Part shown: piece by piece, positions 41,426 to 52,331 of the stretch
Layout: each line of letters opens with the position of its first letter
Position numbering within the stretch: the first letter of the stretch is position 1
Assembly (NCBI RefSeq): GCF_000319385.1
Contig: NC_019566.1
Coordinates: 537,015 to 601,014 of the forward strand
Length of the DNA stretch: 64,000 nucleotides
Reading direction: 5' to 3'
DNA from: Candidatus Endolissoclinum faulkneri L2
Lineage (GTDB): Bacteria > Pseudomonadota > Alphaproteobacteria > Thalassobaculales > Thalassobaculaceae
Made by a program: the position numbers and the translations under genes
The notes under the pieces: generated by a model
What the model saw: only the letters and a program-made list of their open reading frames with translations
Told to the model about the DNA's origin: nothing
Databases searched by the model: none

Positions 41426-43060
41426 ATGACACGGTTTATCTTTATCACCGGTGGCGTGGTTTCCTCTCTTGGAAAGGGACTCGCCACTGCTTCTCTAGGC
41501 GCTTTGTTGCAAGCACGGGGATATACGGTTAGGCTACGTAAGCTGGATCCTTATTTAAACGTTGATCCAGGAACTATGAGTCCGTATCAACATGGTGAAG
41601 TCTACGTGACTGATGATGGGGTAGAAACCGATCTAGATCTTGGTCATTATGAGCGTTTTACTGGCGTTTCCTCTCGTAAGAGCGATAGTATCACGACTGG
41701 TCAAATTTATATGGACGTGATTACAAGGGAGCGTCGCGGTGATTATCTTGGTGCTACCATCCAAATCATCCCACACGTTACTGATGCTATCAAAGAATTT
41801 ATAAAATGTGATATTGCTGACGATGACTTTGTTCTTTGTGAGATTGGCGGTACAGTAGGAGATATCGAAGGTTTGCCTTTTTTGGAAGCTATTCGCCAAC
41901 TAGGTAATGAGTTAGGACATGATAATTCTTTACGCTTACACTTGACCTTACTTCCTTATATCTCTTCGACTGGTGAATTAAAAACCAAGCCAACTCAACA
42001 CTCTGTTAAGGAATTACAGAGTATGGGTATTCAACCAGATATTTTGCTTTGTCGATGCAATCAATATATTCCGATCGATCAACGCTGTAAAATCGGGCAA
42101 TTTTGCAATATTCGCACTGAAGCTGTCATTACGGCGCTAGACGCATTTTCGATCTATGAAGTGCCATTGCGCTATCATGACGAGGGTCTTGATACAGAAG
42201 TCCTGCGCCATTTTGACATTCTGCGAGAAGATGCTAAGCCTAATTTGGTACGTTGGACTGGTATTATGGAGCGAGTTTCCAATCCGGAAGGTTGGGTTAA
42301 AATCGCTGTAGTAGGTAAATACACTAGTTTATTAGATAGCTATAAATCGCTAGCCGAAGCACTAATTCATGGTGGAATAGCTAACAAGGTAAAAGTTGAG
42401 CTTGATTGGGTTAATAGTGAGATTTTTGAAAAAGAAAGCAAATCTCTTATTCGACTGAATGATGTTCATGGTATCTTGGTTCCTGGTGGTTTTGGTGAAC
42501 GTGGTTCTGAGGGAAAGATTGCGGCAGTAACCTTTGCTCGCGAACGGAAAATTCCATATTTTGGAATCTGCTTTGGTATGCAGATGGCCTGCATTGAAGC
42601 GGCGCGTTCAGGCGGTGGAGTGCTAAATGCTAGCTCAAGCGAGTTTGGCCCTTGTGAAGAGCCAGTCGTTGCCCTAATCACTGAATGGATGAATGCTAGT
42701 GCAACAGAGATTCGCAATTTTGATAATGACTATGGCGGTACAATGCGTCTTGGCTCATATAAGTGTCAATTGGATGAGAATAGCCTAGTGTATAATATCT
42801 ACGGTAATACTTTGATTGATGAACGTCATCGCCATCGTTACGAAGTTAATATCAACTATAAATCCTTGTTAGAAAAAGCCGGGTTGCGTTTTGCTGGTAT
42901 GTCGCCTGACGGATTACTAACTGAAATAATTGAGCGGACAGATCATCCTTGGTTCGTTGGAGTTCAGTTTCACCCAGAATTAAAATCTAAACCCTTTGAC
43001 CCACATCCACTATTTACCGGATTCATTGCTGCGGCGTTAGAGCAAGCACGTTTAGTATAA
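41426..43060 (+). CDS. pyrG: CTP synthase
   Basis: 544 aa. It aminates UTP to CTP using glutamine. The N-terminal synthetase domain starts [17 protein letters not shown], the family hallmark. The C-terminal glutaminase domain has the nucleophile Cys in G-I-C-F-G-M-Q and the His-Glu pair in F-H-P-E near the end. The frame opens at a GTG (41408), but ATG 41426 gives the conserved start. It lies 74 bases after secG. Confidence 0.97.
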   Translation: MTRFIFITGGVVSSLGKGLATASLGALLQARGYTVRLRKLDPYLNVDPGTMSPYQHGEVYVTDDGVETDLDLGHYERFTGVSSRKSDSITTGQIYMDVITRERRGDYLGATIQIIPHVTDAIKEFIKCDIADDDFVLCEIGGTVGDIEGLPFLEAIRQLGNELGHDNSLRLHLTLLPYISSTGELKTKPTQHSVKELQSMGIQPDILLCRCNQYIPIDQRCKIGQFCNIRTEAVITALDAFSIYEVPLRYHDEGLDTEVLRHFDILREDAKPNLVRWTGIMERVSNPEGWVKIAVVGKYTSLLDSYKSLAEALIHGGIANKVKVELDWVNSEIFEKESKSLIRLNDVHGILVPGGFGERGSEGKIAAVTFARERKIPYFGICFGMQMACIEAARSGGGVLNASSSEFGPCEEPVVALITEWMNASATEIRNFDNDYGGTMRLGSYKCQLDENSLVYNIYGNTLIDERHRHRYEVNINYKSLLEKAGLRFAGMSPDGLLTEIIERTDHPWFVGVQFHPELKSKPFDPHPLFTGFIAAALEQARLV

Positions 43061-43090
43061 TATTTAAAGTAAGGTTTTTTTAATTTTATT

Positions 43091-43939
43091 ATGACTGCCT
43101 CGCATACTGTACAAATTGGTGAATTGTTGGTTGCTAATGACCGTCCTTTTACCTTGATCGCTGGTCCTTGCCAAATCGAAAGTCGCGAGCATGCACTAGA
43201 GGTAGCTAGTGAATTGGTTAAATTGACTAGTGAAGTTGGTGTATCCCTGGTATTTAAATCTTCTTTCGATAAGGCAAATAGAACTAGATTGAATGCAAGG
43301 CGTGGAGTTGGTATAGATAATGGACTCAAAATTATGGCTGAGGTAAGAGAGACTTTTGGCTGCCCCGTATTGACTGATGTGCACGAAAAAAAGCAATGTC
43401 ATATTGCTGCTGAATACGTTGACGTAATTCAAATTCCAGCCTTTCTTTGTCGACAAACAGATCTAGTAGTTGCAGCTGGCGAAACTGGCAAGGTAGTTAA
43501 CATAAAAAAGGGGCAGTTTCTTGCTCCTTGGGATGTAGTTAATATTGTCGCAAAAGTGCTTGCGACAGGTAATAGTAATATTCTCCTGACCGATAGAGGT
43601 ACAAGTTTTGGTTACAATACCCTTATTTTTGACATATGTGGCATATCAGAAATGGCTCGTAACGGATATCCAGTAGTAATCGACGCCACCCATTCAGTGC
43701 AGCAACCGGGTGGTATGGGTGATTCGTCAAGCGGCAAGCGAGAGTTTGTCCCAGTTATAGCCAGAGCTGCCCTTGCTGTTGGTGTCGCCGCTGTGTTTAT
43801 GGAATGTCATCCAGATCCTGATGTTGCTCCCTCTGATGGGACCATTATGATTGGACTAAAACAAGTTGCTAACTTGTTGAGGACATTCAAGGCTTGCGAT
43901 AGCTTTGCTAAAGCAAACCCTATTATTCCTTTATGCTGA
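43091..43939 (+). CDS. kdsA: 3-deoxy-8-phosphooctulonate synthase (KDO 8-P synthase)
   Basis: 282 aa, normal length. It condenses phosphoenolpyruvate with arabinose 5-phosphate, the first committed step of KDO for lipopolysaccharide. Visible motifs are I-A-G-P-C-Q-I-E-S (near 24), F-K-S-S-F-D-K-A-N-R (near 55) and D-A-T-H-S-V-Q-Q-P-G (near 200). Its presence suggests the cell still makes a KDO-containing outer membrane. Confidence 0.96.
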   Translation: MTASHTVQIGELLVANDRPFTLIAGPCQIESREHALEVASELVKLTSEVGVSLVFKSSFDKANRTRLNARRGVGIDNGLKIMAEVRETFGCPVLTDVHEKKQCHIAAEYVDVIQIPAFLCRQTDLVVAAGETGKVVNIKKGQFLAPWDVVNIVAKVLATGNSNILLTDRGTSFGYNTLIFDICGISEMARNGYPVVIDATHSVQQPGGMGDSSSGKREFVPVIARAALAVGVAAVFMECHPDPDVAPSDGTIMIGLKQVANLLRTFKACDSFAKANPIIPLC

Positions 43940-44972
43940 TGATAAACAAGAGTTTTTATATTATTTTCAGTCAGAGTAGCTAAGATGTAGTATAGAATTA
44001 GAATATCCTAACGATAAGGAGTTATTATCTTATTAATACTAGAATAATTGATTATTTATTGCTTTTCACGCACCCTGGAAGATCGATAGTAAATAGGTAA
44101 GTTATATTTCATATAACAATATATAAATATAGTTTGCTGACTAACTTAAAAAATGATTGTTAGATGAAATAATAATCAACTGATTATTACTAGGTAAAAA
44201 GGAACAAATTAATGATTATGCTAGTCAGGGTAATTATAGGATTGTTTCTTTAAGAAATATTTATTGTACCATGCACAACATATAAATGATTAAACTAATG
44301 AATATTGCTAATAATCTCTTTATTGAGAATAACAGCCTTTTAAAATGAGATATGAAAGTATTTCGATTGGGTTGAATAATTCTGATAGCTTATAGCACAC
44401 AGTGTTGTGAACAAGCTAAAGAGCTGTAATATTTTTACTGAATTTTCATTCACTTGTGGTATAAAACTGGAAAAGCAGATTGGGTGGTGATTAAGATATT
44501 GTTTTCTATCATTTTCTAGCCAACGAGTGTAAATAAAAATTTTGTAGTAATACAACTTAAAGCAGCCAATCTTTATGATTTTTGGAAATTCAATGTATAA
44601 TTTTTATTGTAATATTTATATCAGTTTTTAAATTAACTTATTTATTGAAATAATAATAAGAGTTGTAGTTGCGGGCAATATGTGGGCGAATTTCACAACT
44701 GTAAATCATTTGAATTTTGTTGTAGTTTTTAGGAGTAAAGAAAATTCGACGTTAGTTAAGTAAACAGATTACTAGGATAAAAACAAGATGTATTTATTAA
44801 TGTTATCAAGTTTATATTGATTTTTATCCGGAATACCAAAGCATACTTGTTTTTGCTATATTTTGTATCAAATAGCTTACCATAAACAAACTTGTTTATG
44901 ATTCTAAAATCACACGTATCGCGTTAATTAAAAAATGCTATTTATGCTTTTCCATTAACTGTAAGGATGATT
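43940..44972. other. Non-coding stretch between kdsA and eno
   Basis: 1.03 kb without a recognisable gene. In relatives kdsA and eno are usually near neighbours. A 9-bp inverted repeat with a 2-nt centre (44881-44900, CATAAACAA and TTGTTTATG) stands about 70 bases before eno and could be an operator or part of the eno leader. Confidence 0.55.
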
Positions 44973-46259
44973 ATGAGCGCTATCATAAATATTACTGCTC
45001 GTGAAATATTGGATAGTAGAGGTAATCCAACCGTTGAGGTGGATGTAGAACTTGAGACAGGTGCTTCTGGTAGGGCGGCGGTTCCATCGGGTGTTTCTAT
45101 CGGATCTTATGAGGTAGTGGACAAGCGCGATAATAATGTTAAGCGCTATGCTGGCAAGGGCGTACAGTCTGTTATTGACGTAGTAAATAGCGATATTTTT
45201 GATACCTTGTCTGGTCGTGAAGCTTCAGAGCAAATTCTTATAGATCAAGCGATGATTGATTTGGATGGTAGCGAAAATAAGGGCCGTCTCGGCGCCAATG
45301 CGTTACTTGGTGTATCGCTGGCAGTTGCTAAAGCACAAGCAAAAGAAATAAAACAGCCTTTGTGGCGATATTTGGGCGGCATCTATGCTCATGTATTACC
45401 AACTCCAATGATCAATGTAATCAATGGTGGAGCTCATGCTGATAACGCGATAGATTTTCAGGAATTCATGATCATGCCGGTAGGTGCACCGTCTTTTTCC
45501 GAAGCGCTTGCCTATAGTGCGGAGATATTCTATGCTTTAAAGAAACAGCTAATTGCTGCTGGACACAATACTAATTTGGGCGATGAAGGCGGATTCGCAC
45601 CAAATTTACATAATGTTAATGAGGCGCTGAATGCCATCATGAAAGCAATTGAAGACGCTGGTTATATTCCTGGTAAGGACGTTATGATAGCTCTCGATCC
45701 TGCATCAACTCAGTTTTTTCATCACGATAAATATGTTTTAAAAGGTGAACAAAAGACCCTGGACACCGATTGCATGATTAGGTTTTATGCTGAGTTATGC
45801 GATAACTACCCTATCGCTTCAATCGAGGATGCTTTATCAGAGGATGATTGGGATGGCTTTAAAGCACTAACAGCTGAAATTGGTAAAAAAGTACAGCTTG
45901 TTGGTGATGACTTATTTGTTACTAACCCTAAGCTATTAAAACGCGGTCTAAAAGAGAAAAGCGCTAATGCCATCTTAATTAAGATCAACCAAATAGGCAC
46001 AATGTCGGAAACATTGGAGACCATTTCTATTGCGCAAGCTGCGAAATTTGGCACAGTGATTTCGCATCGTTCCGGGGAGACAGAAGATACTACAATTGCT
46101 GATATAGCCGTGGCTACTAATGCAGGTCAAATTAAAGCCGGTTCGCTATCTCGTTCTGAGCGAACCGCTAAGTACAACCAACTTATTCGCATAGAGGAAT
46201 CACTTGGTCCGGCCGCTAGCTATGCGGGGCGTAATTTTTTAGCTTCGCTAGCAATTTAA
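44973..46259 (+). CDS. eno: Enolase
   Basis: 428 aa. It converts 2-phosphoglycerate to phosphoenolpyruvate. Visible are the N-terminal [13 protein letters not shown], the acid-base Glu region [10 protein letters not shown], the Mg-binding S-I-E-D-A, and the signature L-I-K-I-N-Q-I-G-T with S-H-R-S-G-E-T. ATG 44967 is also in frame, but it touches the AAGG ribosome binding site. ATG 44973, six bases after AAGG, is the better start. Confidence 0.97.
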   Translation: MSAIINITAREILDSRGNPTVEVDVELETGASGRAAVPSGVSIGSYEVVDKRDNNVKRYAGKGVQSVIDVVNSDIFDTLSGREASEQILIDQAMIDLDGSENKGRLGANALLGVSLAVAKAQAKEIKQPLWRYLGGIYAHVLPTPMINVINGGAHADNAIDFQEFMIMPVGAPSFSEALAYSAEIFYALKKQLIAAGHNTNLGDEGGFAPNLHNVNEALNAIMKAIEDAGYIPGKDVMIALDPASTQFFHHDKYVLKGEQKTLDTDCMIRFYAELCDNYPIASIEDALSEDDWDGFKALTAEIGKKVQLVGDDLFVTNPKLLKRGLKEKSANAILIKINQIGTMSETLETISIAQAAKFGTVISHRSGETEDTTIADIAVATNAGQIKAGSLSRSERTAKYNQLIRIEESLGPAASYAGRNFLASLAI

Positions 46260-47363
46260 CAAACTGTAAAAAAAGGGTTTTCTTTACTATAGATACTTGT
46301 ACTTTTATTTCACTGGTTGTTTATTATTATTTCTATGATTGGTGTAACTTTATAATCAGTATGCATTGTATTATTTATCAAGCTTTATTCAAACAAATAA
46401 ACTTAACATCTAAACACCTAAAATTATTCGAATATACCTTAGATACTTATTGTAGAGTATAAATTTTCCAACTGCATTTATCGCCAAATATTACTAGTTG
46501 AGTAACCGTATAACAAGCGTAGAAGAAAAATACTAAGTACAGTATAGGGCAAATTGTTAGATAATTACAATGCTAATATCCTTATATATTATTTTTACTT
46601 TTATAAAAAATTTTTAAGATGCGTAAAAAATAGATTCACATTGAATAAATAGTTAATTATAATTAAAAGCATAATTTATATGTAAATAAAAATTTTGTTT
46701 ACTATTTAATGGAACTATTGCTTAATATAGCAACGATAAATAATTTACTTAATTTAAGTATAAAATAATGTCTGCACTGTTGTAATTTTTGCACTAATTG
46801 TATTATCAAATTAATATTGATCGTCTCTTTCTTAATAAATTGCTGAGCTGAATAAAAGCGATAATAGTTGTATTTAATATTTATTTTCTACTCTTTTTAT
46901 GCTTTATGCTATTATTCGATATTAGAATTAAGAAGAATAAAGATTAGTATGATATTATGGTTAAGGATAAAAATTATCGCTATTAGTTAATTTATTAATC
47001 TAGAAATTAGACTAACTGAGATAAGTTATTTTTTTGCCGCCTTAATTACGATAATGTACCATATATCCAAGAAAGATGATCAAATCACTCAAACCAATTG
47101 AATTGGAGGGGATTATGTGCGCTCGGAAAGTACTTTTGTTTATTTATGTGATTTGATCTTGATTTACTTATCATTTTAGTTTAGCAGTGTATATTATTTT
47201 AACTGCATATGATAATAATCAAAGCTAGTTGATTTAGTACTTAGTTTTTGGAAAATTCTAACAGCATTACGTTAGAGCAAATATACAAATGATTATAGAT
47301 GAGCGTTCTAACTTATTTAAGTCATACGAATACTTCGACAGAAATTGATTTACGATATTGTCT
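46260..47363. other. Non-coding stretch between eno and argH
   Basis: 1.1 kb without a recognisable gene; ftsB and the pyruvate dehydrogenase genes that often follow eno in relatives are not here. A weak AT hairpin (46266-46287, one bulge) may end eno. A nested hairpin with a mini-ORF stands at 47078-47158. Confidence 0.55.
47078..47158 (+). other. Nested inverted repeats enclosing a mini-ORF upstream of argH
   Basis: The outer arms GATCAAATCAC (47078-47088) and GTGATTTGATC (47148-47158) are perfect complements. Inside, CCAATT and AATTGG (47094-47106) form a hairpin. A strong ribosome binding site GGAGGGG then precedes ATG 47115, which opens a 13-codon frame ending in TGA inside the right arm. 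The unit lies 205 bases before argH. Confidence 0.4.
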
Positions 47364-48779
47364 ATGAAACAGGCTACTACAATTAGTCCTATCTGGGGCG
47401 GACGTTTTGTTGATGTGATTGAAGAAGCTGTTGGACGAATCAATTCATCAATCGATTTTGATCGTCGTCTTTGGCGCGAAGATATTATTGGCTCCAAAGC
47501 ACATGTAGAAATGCTTGTTGCTCAAAGGATTATCACTGAAGAAGATGGATATTTAATTGCAAAGGCTCTAGAGGAGATTGCGATGGAAATTGACTCAGGA
47601 GCTTTTAAATTTTTACATTCGCTAGAAGACATACATCTTAATATCGAGCATCGGTTGCATGAAAAAATTGGTGATGCTGCAGGTCGGCTTCATACTGCCC
47701 GTTCACGTAACGACCAGATAGCACTTGATATGAAACTTTGGATTCGTGGTGTAGTAGACTTGCTGGATGATGAACTTAAGGAGTTGCAGATTGTGTTAAT
47801 TGAGCGTGCTGATCAGTACGCTGAAACTATTATGCCAGGTTTTACTCATCTGCAACCAGCACAACCAATTACTTTTGGCCATCATCTTATGGCTTATGTG
47901 GAAATGTTTGGACGTGATCGTACACGGCTGGCTGATGCCCGTCGTCGAATGAATGAGAATCCGCTTGGCGCTGCAGCATTGGCTGGTACACAATTTCCAA
48001 TCGATCGTCATATGACTTCTGCTATACTTGGTTTTGATCGGCCGTCAGCTAACTCGATAGACGCGGTATCTGACCGCGATTTTGTTATGGAAGTGCTGGC
48101 ATGTGCTGGTATATGTGCGGTGCATTTATCACGTCTTGCCGAAGAATTAATTATCTGGACTACATCCCAGTTTAGCTTTGTGCATCTGTCTGATAGTTTA
48201 ACTACTGGTAGTTCAATCATGCCACAGAAAAAAAATCCTGACGGTGCTGAACTGGTCAAGGGAAAGACGGGCCGTATAGTTTCAGCCTTTACAATAATCG
48301 CGATTGTGTTAAAAGGAATGCCGTTATCATACGGCAAAGATATGCAAGAAGATAAGGAGCCATGCTTTGATGCAATTGACAATCTCAGGCTTTGTATTAC
48401 TTGTATTACTAGCATAGTACGTACTTTGCAGGCAAATCAGGAGTCTATGCGTAAGGCTGTATTTACTAGCTTTATCACTGCTACCGATCTAGCTGACTGG
48501 CTGGTGCGCGAGACTAAAATGCCGTTTCGTAATGCTCATTATATAGTTGGCCAAGTCGTGCGTGCCGCTGAGGAAAGATGTTGTGGACTTGCAGATTTAC
48601 CGCTTGATTTGTTACGCAAAATCCATCATGCTTTCGATGAGCAGATATATAAAATATTATCGGTAGATGTTTCACTCAACGCTCGTACCAGCTATGGCGG
48701 TACTGCTCCGGTTCGGGTGCGTGAGCAGATTGTTGAAGCTCGCAAGAGATTTTTAAATGAAGATTGCTTAAAATTTTAA
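47364..48779 (+). CDS. argH: Argininosuccinate lyase
   Basis: 471 aa. It splits argininosuccinate to arginine and fumarate. The fumarase-family signature G-S-S-I-M-P-Q-K-K-N-P-D (near 280-291) is intact, as are the N-terminal W-G-G-R-F and the T-A-R-S-R-N-D-Q motif. A TTG at 47358 is in frame, but ATG 47364 is the natural start. The lipoprotein gene follows 10 bases later, a pairing common in Proteobacteria. Confidence 0.96.
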   Translation: MKQATTISPIWGGRFVDVIEEAVGRINSSIDFDRRLWREDIIGSKAHVEMLVAQRIITEEDGYLIAKALEEIAMEIDSGAFKFLHSLEDIHLNIEHRLHEKIGDAAGRLHTARSRNDQIALDMKLWIRGVVDLLDDELKELQIVLIERADQYAETIMPGFTHLQPAQPITFGHHLMAYVEMFGRDRTRLADARRRMNENPLGAAALAGTQFPIDRHMTSAILGFDRPSANSIDAVSDRDFVMEVLACAGICAVHLSRLAEELIIWTTSQFSFVHLSDSLTTGSSIMPQKKNPDGAELVKGKTGRIVSAFTIIAIVLKGMPLSYGKDMQEDKEPCFDAIDNLRLCITCITSIVRTLQANQESMRKAVFTSFITATDLADWLVRETKMPFRNAHYIVGQVVRAAEERCCGLADLPLDLLRKIHHAFDEQIYKILSVDVSLNARTSYGGTAPVRVREQIVEARKRFLNEDCLKF

Positions 48780-48789
48780 ATGTTAGCTT

Positions 48790-48915
48790 ATGAATAATAT
48801 ACGCCGAAAATTGATATATACCATATTTTTAGTTTTAACAGTTGAGATTTTGTCTTCGTGTGGAAGAAGAGGAGAACCAATTAAGCCAAAAACTATATTA
48901 TCTTTTTGGTTATAG
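48790..48915 (+). CDS. lptM: LptM-like small outer-membrane lipoprotein
   Basis: 41 aa, too short for a usual ORF cutoff. It has a positively charged N-terminus (R5, R6, K7), a short hydrophobic stretch (about 8-21) and a lipobox L-S-S-C with the lipidated Cys at 24. C-G-R-R-G-E-P-I-K-P follows, matching the C-G-x-x-G-x-x-x-x-P pattern of LptM (YifL) proteins. In E. coli LptM helps the LPS translocon LptD mature. It stands 10 bases after argH, its common place in Alphaproteobacteria before lysA, which is absent here. A Glu inside the hydrophobic stretch is unusual. Confidence 0.75.
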   Translation: MNNIRRKLIYTIFLVLTVEILSSCGRRGEPIKPKTILSFWL

Positions 48916-50161
48916 AAGCATAGGGATAAAGAATAATTACTTCAATTACAAAAAATAAATAACTATATGAAATGTTCTAGATAATTATTAATACTTTTTT
49001 GTTGTTTATTGATCTCTTGTTAAGCTGCACTATCAAAATTAAATGTATTGTTATGCTAATTGGTTAATTATAGAAAAATACACAATACAGTTAAATATAG
49101 TACCAAAATGCAATTATTATTTGTATTTGTTAAAATTTGATATACTTTGAATTAAATTTGTAATTTGCATTATGTTTTGAGATCGTTAATTTACTGTTTT
49201 CTTTATGATTTAATATATAGTCATTGGCAGTGCTTGTATTTTATTGGTAAGACATTTGTTTCACTAAATCTTGGTTTTCTATTATCCAAATAACAGAGAA
49301 GATATCAGTTGTACTGAGTATTATTAATGGACTGTTAGATTTTTATTAATTTCTTTTAATAAAGAATAAATTGTATTGTTTACAGCATCCCGATGAGAAT
49401 TTATCAAAACTTATAATATAATTTTTGCTTACGATAGAAGTTTGAATCCTAAAATACAATTTTGTACTTAAGCTATTGATGCTTTATTCTGAATAATATA
49501 TTTCATTTTTCTTTAGCCAGTAAAATTATTTTATTTCTTAGTCTATTTATTCAAATTTTGTTTTCAATGTCATACTGATTAAGTGATAATTTGGCTTTAT
49601 TTGCTGCTATCTATGATATGATTGTAATGCAAATTTTTAGTTACAAGAATTAAGATTTAGTTATCGGTGATTGGATATTCTTGCCTTGTGGATTTCATTA
49701 ATCTTTAATGACCTTCTATGCATTTAGGCTACGGATTGGTAAATAGATTATTTTGTTCTTATAACGATTAAACCAAGTAAATCTATGCTAGATTGTAATA
49801 AACAAGTTGTTTTAATATGCTTTATTGAGATAGCAACTTTTTAGCTATTGTAAAATTAACTAAAACTATCTTTTAAACAAATGCATTAAATATCTGAGAA
49901 TCCATAAGCCTTGAATATTTTTTATTATAATTTTAAATGTCGGGTAATTTATTTCCATTATATCTGGATATAATGTAGTAACTAATCTAGTTTAAAGGTT
50001 TTTTAATCACTTAGCATCTACTTACAGAGCTAATCTTAATTATTAATGGCATAATAGTTGTTTTTATACTCTATCGACCTTATCAAGATTTCTTTCGAAA
50101 AGAAGAGTATGAGTAAGATGTATTAACTATTAGTTTGACATGGCTAGATAGTGTTAGAACA

Positions 50162-50266
50162 ATGAATTTATTAACCAAGGTACTCTCTTCTTTTTTAATA
50201 GTTTGCTGTTTTAGTTTTCTTGATGCGTTTCATGCTGCTTATTGCTCACACAATTTTTTTGCATAA
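50162..50266 (+). pseudogene. Possible 5' remnant of an exported-protein gene
   Basis: A 34-codon frame starts M-N-L-L-T-K-V-L-S-S-F-L-I-V-C-C-F-S-F-L and continues to an A-F-H-A-A cleavage-like site, which looks like a signal peptide. After stops at 50264 and 50273 the same frame continues with residues such as Y-P-I-S-G-A-C-A and S-V-I-Y-A-D-R-Y-Q-N-S. I do not recognise a family. In DNA this AT-rich a hydrophobic start can arise by chance. Confidence 0.2.
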
Positions 50267-51484
50267 ACTAACTAATACTTGGCTTGTACAAAATATCCGA
50301 TTAGTGGTGCTTGTGCATAAAGCGTTATTTATGCTGATCGTTACCAGAATAGTTTATAAACAACCATCAATAATATTCTGATCAATTGTTTATTAGTTTT
50401 TGAATGGTTGAAGATTAGCGCTTCGAGACGAAGATTCTATTTTTTATACCAAACGCTGAACATTCTATTGAGTTAGCGAGTTTATTTTAACTTCATAATC
50501 GCATTAGTCAATAGAATCGTCTGAATGGATTTAATCATGATATATAATCAAACCGTTTACCAGAATAAGACTTAAAAGTGAGAGCTAGCTGTGATGATAT
50601 TATATTAAACAAAACAATGTGAGTGCTTACAATAGGATTGTATTTTTGCCTAATGCTCTGATGAAGAAAAATATCTATAAAGCGGTAAAAATGCAAATCA
50701 AGATTTTATAAATTATAAGTTTGTAAACTAAAGGATATATAAAATATAATTTGGTAAATACCTTTGTGCAATACTAAATAAATGCGAGAGAATAAAAAGT
50801 GCTTTTGATTTTATGCTAATTTTAAAATTATTAACTTTATTGTTAACCAAAATAGTATTAATCAAAGGATTATAACATTTTTTCTAAATGTAGGGATAAT
50901 TTAAAATGCAAGGTTTGCTTCTTACGGCTTACATTCAATAGGTATTGCTTACGGGGTAAATAGTTTGATATATACTTTATAATAAAGTTTTTCTGTAAAA
51001 ATTAATTTGCAGAGATATGCTTATTTATCGATTGTAAATTATACAGAATGAATAATATTCTTCATATTATTAAAAGACTGTAATGTCCTTCTTAGGAAGA
51101 TAAATTGCTTAGAAAGCAGTTTAGGGTGGTTGGGCTTATTTCTAATAAGCATAAGTGTTATTTTTTGATTTGTTTATTGGATGAGAATGATAAGATATAT
51201 TTCTTTATAAATTAGCATACTACTTACTTAGTTGGTTGTAGTTATATAATTAAACTTGAGTATTTTCTACTATTTGCCTACCATGAATTGTACAAATGCT
51301 ATTAAACTAGTCGACAGGTATCTAAAGTAAAGTAATAATATTTGCATTTTATAAAATAATTAACAACACTATCAAATAGTACTATTATAAATTACTCTTA
51401 CTAAACAACTAATCTCTGCTATAAGAAGAAATAGAATTTATTTTATTATTTAGTAAATTTATCGCTTTTATCGAATGCTACTGA

Positions 51485-51511
51485 TTTATAGAATATATAA
51501 TATTCTATAAA
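51485..51511. repeat. 12-bp perfect inverted repeat, 3-nt loop
   Basis: TTTATAGAATAT (51485-51496) is the exact reverse complement of 51500-51511. It is entirely AT except one pair per arm, so chance is a real possibility in this composition. It lies 480 bases before fdxA. Confidence 0.6.
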
Positions 51512-51992
51512 AAACAATTTTTAAATAAATTTATAGAAACTTAATCATTTTTTGTTTTTTCTTTTAAGCGATGAACTTAATCTATTTTACCTAGTTTATT
51601 CGAAATTTTATAGTAATAATAAAAAATATGTTGCTAATATTTGCTACTGAGCAAACTGTTTAATTTAAGTATGTTATACTGAGATAAAGAAAAAGATGAG
51701 GTAGGATATTACTTAGTAAGTATTTGATACTACACGTTATTTTATACTAAGACAAACCTGCTTATTGGCTGATCATTTTTTCATTATTGCCTCGAATAGC
51801 AAATAGCTATGGAAAGAATTAATGAAGTATGTGTGGCTAAGCAGTAGTAGATAAAAGTAATCTTATAGAACTATAATTAAGTAACTTATGCTTAAATTAC
51901 TAACGCTGATTAATATAATATTGGGTTATTACTTGCAAATGAATTACTGATAAGTTAGAAAATAAAGTAATGTAGTTTAACGGAGTTAGAAA

Positions 51993-52331
51993 ATGACCTA
52001 CATTGTTAACGAAAAATGCATTAATTGTAAGTATACTGACTGTGTGGAGGTCTGTCCAGTAGACTGTTTTTATGAAGGTGAAAATATGTTAGTCATTCAT
52101 CCTGATGAATGCATTGATTGTGGTGTATGTGAGCCAGAATGCCCCCCAGAGGCTATTATGCCAGATACTGAACCAGCAGCCGAGAAGTGGATATCACTTA
52201 ACGCAGAATATGCGGAGATTTGGCCAAACATAACGCGTAAAATATCACCGATGCATAATGCCGATGAATTGCAAGAGGAAAGCGATAAATACGATAAGTA
52301 TTTTTCTATTCGTCCAGGTGATGGCAGGTAA
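51993..52331 (+). CDS. fdxA: Seven-iron ferredoxin FdxA
   Basis: 112 aa, the normal size for the alphaproteobacterial 7Fe ferredoxin with one 3Fe-4S and one 4Fe-4S cluster. Cys residues are arranged [14 protein letters not shown] and then [12 protein letters not shown]. The C-terminal extension of about 50 residues is present. GGAG lies seven bases before the ATG. Its electron partners are unknown here. A 6-bp hairpin follows the stop (52338-52351). Confidence 0.95.
   Translation: MTYIVNEKCINCKYTDCVEVCPVDCFYEGENMLVIHPDECIDCGVCEPECPPEAIMPDTEPAAEKWISLNAEYAEIWPNITRKISPMHNADELQEESDKYDKYFSIRPGDGR

Larger units (their letters stand above)
48916..51992. other. Largest non-coding stretch, between lptM and fdxA
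   Basis: 3.08 kb, the longest gap. lysA, the usual follower of argH-lptM, is not recognisable. Items inside are a signal-peptide-like 34-codon frame at 50162-50266, three hairpins close together at 51082-51151, and a 12-bp inverted repeat at 51485-51511. The rest is AT-rich with frequent stops in all frames. Confidence 0.55.

Noticed and set aside
44340-44555. 71-codon open frame on the minus strand between kdsA and eno
   Set aside because: Its composition matches out-of-frame AT-rich sequence; no motif, ribosome binding site or context supports it.
47115-47156. Calling the 13-codon frame before argH a gene
   Set aside because: The ribosome binding site is strong, but nothing shows the peptide itself has a function; it is kept only as part of a structural observation.
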